From Planctomycetota bacterium (lineage in GTDB: Bacteria > Planctomycetota > Planctomycetia > Pirellulales > Pirellulaceae), in assembly GCA_026692885.1 (NCBI GenBank), contig JAPLNJ010000867.1, positions 1 to 5,062 of the forward strand: 5,062 nt of DNA. Reading direction: 5' to 3'. Made by a program: the position numbers and the translations under genes. Of this stretch, positions 1 to 5,062 are shown piece by piece (position 1 is the stretch's first letter; every line of letters begins with the position of its first letter). The notes beneath the pieces are model-generated. The model searched no databases, was not told the origin of the DNA, and saw nothing but the letters and a program-made list of their open reading frames with translations.

Positions 1-2
1 CG

Positions 3-221
3 TGATCGCCCCCGAGAAGCTCCCGACGTAAGTCGGTGGGAGTGTTCCCGCCCTGTGCCTAACCCGGAGCCCCCTATCCGACCGGCCCGACTCGTCGGCT
101 GCCCGCCGCTTCCGGCGGCGGGCAGCCGACGAGTCGGGAGAACTCGGTGAGGCGCCGCGGTGTTAGGAGTTGGCGGGACTGCTCTCACCGACTTACGTCG
201 GAAGCTTCTCGGACGGGATCA
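3..221. repeat. Long imperfect inverted-repeat (fold-back) element, MITE-like
   Basis: The stretch folds back on itself around position 112. The outer arms 12-42 and 182-212 match at 29 of 31 positions, counting neither the C22/A202 mismatch nor the G39/T185 wobble. TGATC at 3-7 pairs with GATCA at 217-221. Shorter paired blocks continue inward, such as 46-52 with 172-178, and the core 86-109 pairs perfectly with 115-138. All of these blocks except one bulged hexamer (58-63 with 162-167) share the same centre, so this is one long hairpin and not several unrelated ones. No transposase or credible ORF lies inside. It resembles a non-autonomous fold-back or MITE-like element, or a dispersed palindromic repeat; copy number cannot be judged from one window. 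The outer limits are uncertain because the element starts at the window edge. Confidence 0.75.
86..138. repeat. Perfect 24-bp GC-rich hairpin core of the fold-back element
   Basis: Arms 86-109 and 115-138 are perfectly complementary over 24 bp around the 5-nt loop TTCCG (110-114). The stem is very GC-rich. Neither side is followed by a run of T, so it does not look like a standard intrinsic terminator, though such a stem in RNA could still stall polymerase or block exonucleases. It forms the tip of the larger fold-back structure at 3-221. Confidence 0.8.
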
Positions 222-246
222 GCTAGCAGTGACGGCATTTCGCAGT

Positions 247-302
247 GTTACGACCAACGCCGGCTCGCTTTGGCCATGATCGTAACGTTGATCGTAACGT
301 TG
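247..302. repeat. 12-bp tandem repeat plus inverted upstream copy
   Basis: The unit TGATCGTAACGT occurs twice head to tail at 277-288 and 289-300 and is followed by TG, so it covers a little over two units. Upstream, 247-259 (GTTACGACCAACG) is the reverse complement of 286-298 with one mismatch. The result is three similar sites, one inverted, with each direct copy containing the palindrome AACGTT. The arrangement is operator-like or iteron-like, but no regulator or replication gene is visible nearby, so the role is unknown. Confidence 0.6.
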
Positions 303-326
303 TGCAAAACGCTAGCCGCGGGTAGG

Positions 327-385
327 TAACCCGAAACGTAAGCGACGACCGCAACACGGGTTATCCTCGCTTACGCTGCGGGTTA
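327..385. repeat. Palindromic intergenic repeat (CGTAAGCGA / TCGCTTACG type)
   Basis: Arms 327-348 and 364-385 pair at 19 of 22 positions around a 15-nt loop. Mismatches are at 334/378, 336/376 and 346/366. The arms read TAACCCGAAACGTAAGCGA and TCGCTTACGCTGCGGGTTA. The loop contains a partial direct repeat of the outer end (GGGTTAT at 358-364 and 380-386). From memory, sequences of this style recur between genes in planctomycete genomes, but I cannot check that here. It is not followed by a T-tract. Confidence 0.6.
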
Positions 386-453
386 TTATGAGGCGCGATA
401 CCGTCGATATTTCGTCGACCGTGCGCAATCCGGGCTAGCCGCCTTTGATGCTC

Positions 454-482
454 TTGCCCGTTATCCGGCAACACCTTAAGAT
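454..482 (+). promoter_or_regulatory. Possible sigma70-type promoter for the yajC-secDF operon
   Basis: TTGCCC (454-459) and TAAGAT (477-482) each match four of six consensus bases and are separated by exactly 17 nt. Transcription would start near 489 and give a leader of about 105 nt before the yajC ATG. This is the best-spaced pair I saw upstream of the operon, but the match is weak and planctomycete promoters are poorly defined, so it is only a candidate. Confidence 0.25.
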
Positions 483-505
483 ACCTGCCTTGTTGTTCTA
501 CCGTC

Positions 506-558
506 GGCCCGATCGCGTTTGACAGTCGGGCCATTTACGTTCGCGGCCCGCGGCCGTG
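506..558 (+). other. Two GC-rich hairpins in the putative yajC leader
   Basis: GGCCCGA (506-512) pairs with TCGGGCC (526-532) across a 13-nt loop. Then 542-548 pairs with 552-558 across a 3-nt loop (CGCGGCC / GGCCGTG, with one G-T wobble). Both sit between the promoter candidate and the ATG at 594, so they would be in the mRNA leader. They could affect translation or mRNA stability, but nothing matches a known riboswitch and chance is possible in GC-rich DNA. Confidence 0.3.
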
Positions 559-593
559 ACGACAAGCGATCCTTCGTTCCTGCGGTGACACGC

Positions 594-968
594 ATGCCCA
601 ACCTTTTTGCTGTGACTATCCCGATTCTGCTGGCGGAAGACAACCCCGCCAATCCGTTGGCTCAGTTCGGGTTCCTGGGGCCGATCGTCATCATCGGCAT
701 TCTGTTCTACTTCATGCTGATCCGGCCGGAAAAGCGCAAGCAGGCTGACATCCAGCGGATGCAACAGGAACTGAAGAAGAACGATCGTGTGGTAACCATT
801 GGCGGCATCGTCGGCGTGGTCGTGAACACGCAGCAGGGGTCGGATGAGGTGACCATTCGCATCGACGAGAACACGAACACCCGAATCCGCGTGGTGAGGA
901 GTGCCATTTCGCGAGTCGTGTCGAGCGACAAGATCGAAGATGACGCGAGCGGTGCAAAGATCAGTTGA
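594..968 (+). CDS. yajC: YajC, Sec translocase accessory membrane protein
   Basis: This 124-residue protein is the small single-span partner of SecDF in the holotranslocon. After a short N-terminal stretch there is one hydrophobic helix at about residues 27-43 (FLGPIVIIGILFYFMLI). It is followed at once by the family's basic junction IRPEKRKQ (43-50), then LKKNDRVVTIGGIVGVV (60-76), the typical YajC cytoplasmic motif. The expected topology is N-terminus outside and the soluble domain in the cytoplasm. The length is close to the usual 100-120 residues. The frame is open back to a TTG at 519, but I chose ATG 594 because the extra 25 residues look uninformative, overlap the leader hairpins and do not resemble YajC. 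No strong Shine-Dalgarno sequence precedes either start. The stop is TGA (966-968), which shows UGA is used as a normal stop here. secD follows 76 nt downstream on the same strand, the classical order for this operon. Confidence 0.9.
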   Translation: MPNLFAVTIPILLAEDNPANPLAQFGFLGPIVIIGILFYFMLIRPEKRKQADIQRMQQELKKNDRVVTIGGIVGVVVNTQQGSDEVTIRIDENTNTRIRVVRSAISRVVSSDKIEDDASGAKIS

Positions 969-1030
969 GGACGAATTCACTAACCCAGAACGATGGATTT
1001 AGCACGAGACCGGTTGGTTCTCTGAGGATC

Positions 1031-1036
1031 AGGAAG
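1031..1036 (+). promoter_or_regulatory. Ribosome binding site of secD(F)
   Basis: AGGAAG ends 8 nt before the ATG at 1045, a good Shine-Dalgarno sequence at normal spacing. It supports this start, and it contrasts with yajC and with the downstream SecF frame, neither of which has a well-placed site. Confidence 0.65.
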
Positions 1037-1044
1037 TTTCTCTT

Positions 1045-3957
1045 ATGTCGCTTGATTTTCTCTCGGTATTGTTTGGTGCAGCCGATCCGGCCGCGCAGTC
1101 CAGTGGTCCGTTTGGCCTTCCGGCCGGAGTCCTGACACTCCTGCGAGTGCTCGTGGCCATTCCGCTGCCGCTGTTCTTGGGCCAGTTCGTAGCCAACTGG
1201 CTGCGGATGAAAGAGTACGGCTGGCGTCTGGGGGTGATCTTCACCTCCATTTTCTGTGCCGCCGTGGTGCTCCAGGCGGGCCGTATCAATAAAGGTGTGG
1301 ACTTGAAGGGCGGCGTGATCCTGGTCTACGAAATCGACCGCGAATCGCTGCAGACGGAGGCCAACATACCGATCTCGGCCGACAAGGTTAATTGGGGCAG
1401 CCTGATTCAGGCCTTGGTCAAACGTATCAACCCGGCGGGCACCAAAGAAATCGTCGTGCGGCGCTACGGTGATTGGCAGGTGGAAATCATCGTGCCGGAA
1501 GTCGATCCGATCGAGATCGAGCGAATCAAGAAGCTAATCGAGACCGCCGGCTCGCTAGAGTTTCGGATCGTGGCGAATGAACGCGAGAACTCGGATGTCA
1601 TTGCGGCGGCCCGCGATCAGGCACAGAATTCGTCCACCCGTCGTTCCAGGACCATCGTCGGCAAGGACAACAAGCACATCGGTTTCTGGGCTCGCATCGG
1701 CCGCGACGTGAACCCGGAAAGCATTCGGCCCTTCAAGGTCTCGCCCCTGGGGCATATCATTCGAAACGCTTCGACGGGCGAGATCCTGGACCTCACAGCG
1801 GCCACGCGATTGGAAGGTCAACACGCGGTCGAGAAGTACCTGGAAGGCCAAGGGGTCAAAGACATCGACATCCTCATGGAGACCAATGACGGCTACGACG
1901 TGACCGGCGCGCACCTGGGCATGTGCAGCCGTGGTTTCGACGAAGTGATGCAGCCCAGCGTCAACTTCGCCATGAAGGGCGAAGGCATCGGCAAGATGGG
2001 CGGTCTTACCGGCAGTGTCATCCCACGGGGACAGCCGCCGTTCTATCAACTCCTGGGGATCATGCTCGACGGCGAACTGCTCTCCGCTCCGCGCGTGATG
2101 AGCACCATCAGCGACCGCGGCCGTATCACGGGCCGGTTTACGCAGCCCGAGGTCGACTTTCTGGTGGGCATCCTGCAGGCCGGGAGCTTGCCAGCGGCGA
2201 TGAAGAAGAGTCCCATCAGCGCCAACCAAATCGGCGCCCAGTTGGGTGACGAGGAGATTCGTAAAGGAACGAACGCGACGGGCGCATCGCTGATTGCCGT
2301 GGTTTTTTTCATGGTTTACTGGTATCGGTTCCCGGGTTTCATCGCTTGCGTGGCAATGGCGGCCAACCTGATTATGACCGTGGCCATCATGATTCCCATC
2401 CACGCGCCCTTGACTCTGCCAGGCTTGGCGGGTCTCGTGCTGACCATGGGTATGGCCGTGGACGCGAACGTGCTCATTTACGAGCGGATGCGAGAAGAAT
2501 TGGACCGTGGTTGTGCCTTGCGGATGGCGATCCGCAACGGGTTCGACCGGGCGTGGGTGACGATCTTGGATTCCAACCTGACCACCATTCTCACGGCCCT
2601 CATCCTGTACGTAGTCGGCACGGATCAACTGAAAGGGTTCGGTGTGACGCTGACCCTCGGGTTGTGCATCAGCATGTTCACCTCCGTGTTCTGCTCGCGT
2701 GTGGCCTTCGACATCTGCGAACGCAAGGGGATCATCACCCGCCTGCGGTTCCGCCACTTCCTGACCAACACGAATTTCGATTTCATGGGCATGCGCAAGG
2801 TGGTGCTTGCGACCTCCGTGATCATCATTGCGGTGGGACTCGCGGCAGCCGTGTATCGTGGCCAGCAGATCTTTGCTGTCGACTTCTTGGGCGGCAGTTC
2901 GGTCACGATGGTCCTGGAAAAGCCTCAAGAAGAGCGTGACTTACGTGCCAAGTTAGACGAGCAGTTCGAGGAACTGAAGAAGGCCGAGGGAGAGGCGCAA
3001 CAGTACACACTCAGCCGGGTCGACGTGGCAGGTAAGCCACGCGGGACGTGGTGGAAGATCGATTCCTCACTCAAAGAAGAAACACAACTCCAAGAAATCC
3101 TGCAATCGACGTTCGATGTCGCGCACTACGAGATGGAGTTCGACGAGAAGACGTTGTCCGAAAAACGCGAGACCGCGCCGGCCGACACGGGAAAACCTAA
3201 GTCTGCGGAGGCCCAACCCGCCTTGCAGAAACCAGAGACGCCTGTGAAGTCGAAGGGCGAGGCACCCGATCAGACTTCGGCTGCCCCCGAATCCCCGACG
3301 GCTAAGCCCGCCGAGCAACCACCGGCCGAGACCGCCAAACCGGAAAAGGCGAAGCCAGGCGAAGCCGCTGTGCCGGAAACGAAGCCAGCGGAGGAAAAAC
3401 CCAAGGAATCTCCGCCCGCCGAAGCCAAGCCGGCAGAGACTAAGCCGGCAGAGACTAAGCCGGCCGAAGCAAAACCGGCCGAAGCAAAACCGGTTGAGCC
3501 CCCCGCCGAAAAGCCGAAGGCAGAGGAAACCAAGGCGGATCCACCGGCCACAGAATCGGCGAAGCCCGCAGAGAAGCAGCCGGATAGTTCACAAACCGAA
3601 CTTCCGCCGCTCAACGTCTACGCCATGATCGGCGCGGGCGACTTGCTGTTGGCACTGGCTGATGACGCCGAGAAACCGGCGACTGCCGAAGCGCCGGCCA
3701 AGACAGCGCCGGCAGCGGAAAAACCGGTGGAACAGCCTGCCTCCGAGAAGCCGGCCGAAAAAACCGCTGAACCGGCCAAGGAGAAGACGGCGGACCCAGG
3801 GGCGGCCAAAGCCCCTGAGAAGAAGGAAGCCACGGCCAGCGATAGACCGGCGGAGAAGCCGGCCGACGCGACAACGCCCGAACCCGCTGGCGGCGTCCAA
3901 CCGAAGCCGGCCGACGCGGAGACGAAGCCGGGCCCCGCCAAGCCGTCGCTGGAGTGA
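1045..3957 (+). CDS. secD: SecD plus N-terminal part of SecF (SecDF fusion, ended by in-frame TGA)
   Basis: This is the proton-driven Sec export motor subunit, 970 residues up to the stop. Two hydrophobic segments (about 29-50 and 59-77) precede the SecD signature GVDLKGGVILVYEID (84-98); most SecD proteins have only one. The extracytoplasmic P1 region (about 80-405) contains AGSLEFRIV (168-176), RITGRF (360-365) and ILQAGSLPA (376-384). Five helices follow at about 410-428, 430-452, 456-478, 503-525 and 531-553. They carry MGMAVDANVLIYERMREEL (468-486), with the conserved intramembrane aspartate D473, and LDSNLTTI (508-515). The SecF part begins with a helix at 584-604 and the motif FAVDFLGG (610-617), then a mixed alpha/beta stretch to about 700. 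Residues 701-970 are almost entirely Pro, Ala, Lys, Glu and Thr, except for an island at 853-873. The rest of SecF is in the same frame after the TGA. Read through, the protein would be 1259 residues, which I judge to be its intact form. Confidence 0.92.
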   Translation: MSLDFLSVLFGAADPAAQSSGPFGLPAGVLTLLRVLVAIPLPLFLGQFVANWLRMKEYGWRLGVIFTSIFCAAVVLQAGRINKGVDLKGGVILVYEIDRESLQTEANIPISADKVNWGSLIQALVKRINPAGTKEIVVRRYGDWQVEIIVPEVDPIEIERIKKLIETAGSLEFRIVANERENSDVIAAARDQAQNSSTRRSRTIVGKDNKHIGFWARIGRDVNPESIRPFKVSPLGHIIRNASTGEILDLTAATRLEGQHAVEKYLEGQGVKDIDILMETNDGYDVTGAHLGMCSRGFDEVMQPSVNFAMKGEGIGKMGGLTGSVIPRGQPPFYQLLGIMLDGELLSAPRVMSTISDRGRITGRFTQPEVDFLVGILQAGSLPAAMKKSPISANQIGAQLGDEEIRKGTNATGASLIAVVFFMVYWYRFPGFIACVAMAANLIMTVAIMIPIHAPLTLPGLAGLVLTMGMAVDANVLIYERMREELDRGCALRMAIRNGFDRAWVTILDSNLTTILTALILYVVGTDQLKGFGVTLTLGLCISMFTSVFCSRVAFDICERKGIITRLRFRHFLTNTNFDFMGMRKVVLATSVIIIAVGLAAAVYRGQQIFAVDFLGGSSVTMVLEKPQEERDLRAKLDEQFEELKKAEGEAQQYTLSRVDVAGKPRGTWWKIDSSLKEETQLQEILQSTFDVAHYEMEFDEKTLSEKRETAPADTGKPKSAEAQPALQKPETPVKSKGEAPDQTSAAPESPTAKPAEQPPAETAKPEKAKPGEAAVPETKPAEEKPKESPPAEAKPAETKPAETKPAEAKPAEAKPVEPPAEKPKAEETKADPPATESAKPAEKQPDSSQTELPPLNVYAMIGAGDLLLALADDAEKPATAEAPAKTAPAAEKPVEQPASEKPAEKTAEPAKEKTADPGAAKAPEKKEATASDRPAEKPADATTPEPAGGVQPKPADAETKPGPAKPSLE
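3418..3492 (+). repeat. 15-bp tandem repeat encoding P-A-E-X-K units
   Basis: Five consecutive 15-bp units encode AEAKP, AETKP, AETKP, AEAKP and AEAKP inside the SecDF linker. Units two and three are identical in DNA (GCAGAGACTAAGCCG), as are units four and five (GCCGAAGCAAAACCG). Identical codons in neighbouring pairs point to recent duplication by slippage. The unit length is a multiple of three, so changes in copy number keep the frame. Confidence 0.85.
3955..3957 (+). other. In-frame TGA interrupting the SecDF reading frame
   Basis: The codons run CTG GAG TGA GTT ACG, and the frame before and after the TGA is the same (1045, 3958 and 3976 all have remainder 1 modulo 3). It is therefore a simple in-frame stop and not a frameshift. 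Sense codons directly after it (VTTTE) lead into the SecF-like strand ELTF before the first possible start, TTG 3976. A single base change such as TGG or TCA to TGA would produce it. Possible causes are sequence error, nonsense mutation, readthrough or a true gene split. Reassignment of UGA is unlikely because yajC also ends in TGA. Confidence 0.85.
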
Positions 3958-3975
3958 GTTACGACCACGACGGAG

Positions 3976-4824
3976 TTGACCTTCGGGCAGGGAATCGCCG
4001 GTCGCACACTGGAGTTCCGCATCCGCCAAGCGGCCGAAGGCCAGGAGGTACGGATTCCTCTGACGGGTGAAGACATCATCCTCAGTGTCATCCCGGAGGA
4101 TGCCAACTGGAGGATCGACGATGCCAAAGGCTACACCCAGTGGAAGGTGGCGTTGGGCGTGAACAAGCAGGATGCCGCCAAGATCCTGACCAACATGAAG
4201 AACAATCTGACGACCACGCCTGTGTGGCCGTCGTCCAGCAAGATTGGGGAACGCGTCGCGGGCGACACACAGGTCTTAGCCGTGGTGGCTCTGCTGGCCA
4301 GCTTCGTAGGCATCGCCATCTATGTCTGGGTCCGCTTCCAACACCTGATTTTCGGTATCGGGGCCGTGGCATCGTTGGTGCATGACGTGTTGATCACTGT
4401 CGCCGCCGTCGCGTTTAGCTACTGGCTGGCGGGTGTCCTAGGTTTCCTGCTGGTCGAGGAAGTCAAGATCGACTTGAATATCATCGCCGCCCTGCTGACG
4501 ATCGTCGGCTACTCGATCAACGATACCATCGTGGTCTTCGATCGGGTGCGAGAAGTGCGCGGCAAGAGTCCCGAATTGACGGCCGAGTTGTTCAACAAGA
4601 GCCTCAACCAAACGCTCAGCCGAACCATTTTGACTACGACGACGGTGTTCTTGGTCGTCCTGATTCTGTACTTCTTCGGCGGTGCCGGCATTCACGGATT
4701 CGCCTACGCGATGTTGATCGGGACCATCACGGGTGCTTACAGCACGATCTATGTCGCGTCTCCCGTGGTGCTGTGGATGACGCCGAAGAAGAAGGCCGCT
4801 AACAACCAGAGCTTTGGCAGATAA
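3976..4824 (+). CDS. secF: SecF C-terminal part (P1 remainder and five helices)
   Basis: The 282 residues from TTG 3976 hold the last part of the SecF extracytoplasmic domain (about 1-97) and then five hydrophobic helices (about 98-118, 122-147, 150-181, 218-234 and 240-266). SecF signatures are ASLVHDVLIT (132-141) and IVGYSINDTIVVFDRVRE (176-193), with the conserved intramembrane aspartate D183, then SRTILTTTTVFLVVLILYFFGG (215-236). SecF works with SecD to couple proton flow to preprotein release outside the membrane. The first SecF helix and the DFLGG motif are missing here because they lie on the frame upstream of the TGA. The start is poor: a GGAG touches the TTG directly, and the next in-frame ATG (4195) is deep inside the domain. 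As a separate protein, its N-terminal domain would need to cross the membrane with no preceding helix or signal peptide. I therefore think it is normally the C-terminal third of one SecDF chain. No obvious intrinsic terminator follows the TAA. Confidence 0.85.
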   Translation: MTFGQGIAGRTLEFRIRQAAEGQEVRIPLTGEDIILSVIPEDANWRIDDAKGYTQWKVALGVNKQDAAKILTNMKNNLTTTPVWPSSSKIGERVAGDTQVLAVVALLASFVGIAIYVWVRFQHLIFGIGAVASLVHDVLITVAAVAFSYWLAGVLGFLLVEEVKIDLNIIAALLTIVGYSINDTIVVFDRVREVRGKSPELTAELFNKSLNQTLSRTILTTTTVFLVVLILYFFGGAGIHGFAYAMLIGTITGAYSTIYVASPVVLWMTPKKKAANNQSFGR

Positions 4825-4865
4825 CGCATCAGGGGGTTAACGCTACTGCCACTTGCTTTGCACTC

Positions 4866-4912
4866 GGACCTGGTGAGCCGCAAGGCGCTAGCACCAACCG
4901 GTTTCTTGGTCC
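4866..4912. repeat. Structured intergenic element downstream of secF
   Basis: GGACC (4866-4870) can pair with GGTCC (4908-4912), and inside that TGGTG (4871-4875) pairs with CACCA (4892-4896). The tip is GCC-GCAA-GGC (4877-4886), a 3-bp stem closed by a GNRA-type tetraloop. The motif around AGCCGCAAGGCGCTAGC is of a kind I remember as recurring in planctomycete intergenic DNA, but that is recollection only. The helices are short, so chance cannot be excluded. Confidence 0.35.
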
Positions 4913-4962
4913 TGACGCGTGAAGAATGAGATTTTACTGTTCCGCAGTGCCGGGCCCCAAGC

Positions 4963-5060
4963 AGGGCTCAGACGTACAGAATTCAAAATTGGCGGACAAA
5001 CCACTCTGACTTGGCAAAGTCGCCAAACCGCCAATTTTGAATTCTGTACGTCTGAGCCCT
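4963..5060. repeat. Perfect 33-bp inverted repeat with 32-nt spacer
   Basis: Arms 4963-4995 and 5028-5060 are perfect reverse complements over 33 bp, each containing an EcoRI-type palindrome GAATTC. The 32-nt spacer (4996-5027) can itself form GACTT/AAGTC (5008-5012 with 5017-5021) or, alternatively, TTGGC/GCCAA (5011-5015 with 5022-5026). It may be a short MITE-like element, a strong 3' mRNA hairpin that ends or protects the yajC-secDF transcript, or the terminal repeat of a larger element cut off by the window end. There is no T-tract within the two remaining bases. The sequence differs from the other palindromes at 3-221 and 327-385. Confidence 0.85.
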
Positions 5061-5062
5061 AG

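Noticed and set aside
86..138. Intrinsic terminator at the perfect hairpin
   Set aside because: No T-tract follows on either strand, and the hairpin is only the tip of a larger fold-back structure.
147..329. Short + strand reading frame of 60 residues
   Set aside because: It begins inside the fold-back element and ends inside the second palindrome, has no ribosome binding site, and its Arg/Ser-rich translation resembles no family.
519..593. TTG 519 as the yajC start, and TTGACA at 519-524 as a -35 box
   Set aside because: The added residues do not resemble YajC and no ribosome site precedes the TTG. TTGACA is a perfect -35 box, but 17 nt downstream the sequence is CGCGGC, not a -10 box.
498..980. 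Antisense reading frame opposite yajC
   Set aside because: The + strand encodes an unmistakable YajC, and the antisense translation has no recognisable motif.
1009..1018. ACCGGTTGGT before secD, present as its reverse complement at 4893-4902
   Set aside because: Only 10 bases match and neither flank extends the similarity; this can arise by chance in 5 kb.
1555..2928. Long antisense reading frame of 457 residues opposite secD
   Set aside because: It lies wholly opposite strongly conserved SecD sequence. Its His/Asp/Arg-rich composition is typical of an antisense shadow of GC-rich codons, and no start signal or domain is visible.
3955..4004. Selenocysteine insertion at the in-frame TGA
   Set aside because: Downstream only CGACC (3962-3966) can pair with GGTCG (4000-4004) across a 33-nt loop, which is not a bacterial SECIS. 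SecDF also has no redox role or conserved cysteine at this place.
3270..4127. Several overlapping frames in the Pro/Ala/Lys/Glu region, on both strands
   Set aside because: They are by-products of the repetitive GC-rich linker; the antisense versions are Ser/Ala/Gly or Arg/Leu low complexity.

Overview
The window looks like a chromosomal piece from a planctomycete, most likely of the Pirellulales. It carries one recognisable unit, the accessory module of the Sec protein-export machinery in the order yajC - secD/secF, all on the + strand. The lineage call rests on three things: the fused SecD-SecF arrangement, an extra hydrophobic segment before the canonical first SecD helix, and a very long Pro/Ala/Lys/Glu-rich linker inside the SecF part. 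This is inference from protein style and not a database match.

Layout. Positions 1-593 hold no gene I can support. They contain a roughly 219-nt imperfect fold-back element (3-221) with a perfect 24-bp core, a 12-bp tandem repeat with an inverted upstream copy (247-302), a second palindromic element (327-385), a weak sigma70-like promoter candidate (454-482) and two GC-rich leader hairpins (506-558). yajC follows at 594-968. After a 76-nt gap comes a 970-codon reading frame (1045-3957) encoding all of SecD, the first SecF helix, the first part of the SecF extracytoplasmic domain and a long low-complexity linker. It stops at TGA 3955-3957. The same reading frame then continues without a shift to TAA 4822-4824 and encodes the rest of SecF. 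The last 238 nt hold a small structured repeat candidate (4866-4912) and a perfect 33-bp inverted repeat (4963-5060) that ends two bases before the window does.

How the genes work together. SecD and SecF form a membrane complex that uses the proton gradient to help pull preproteins out of SecYEG on the extracytoplasmic side; YajC is its small membrane partner. The conserved transmembrane aspartates of both halves are present, so the protein looks functional apart from the stop codon.

The main point of interest is the in-frame TGA, which would cut SecDF in the middle of an extracytoplasmic loop. It may be a sequencing or assembly error, a recent nonsense mutation, readthrough, or a real gene split. 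A second point is that the SecF extracytoplasmic domain seems to exist as two similar halves separated by the linker, with the stop at the start of the second half. I found no sign of a defence system, CRISPR array, tRNA or rRNA gene, or transposase. The several palindromic elements in the non-coding flanks are the other unexplained part.
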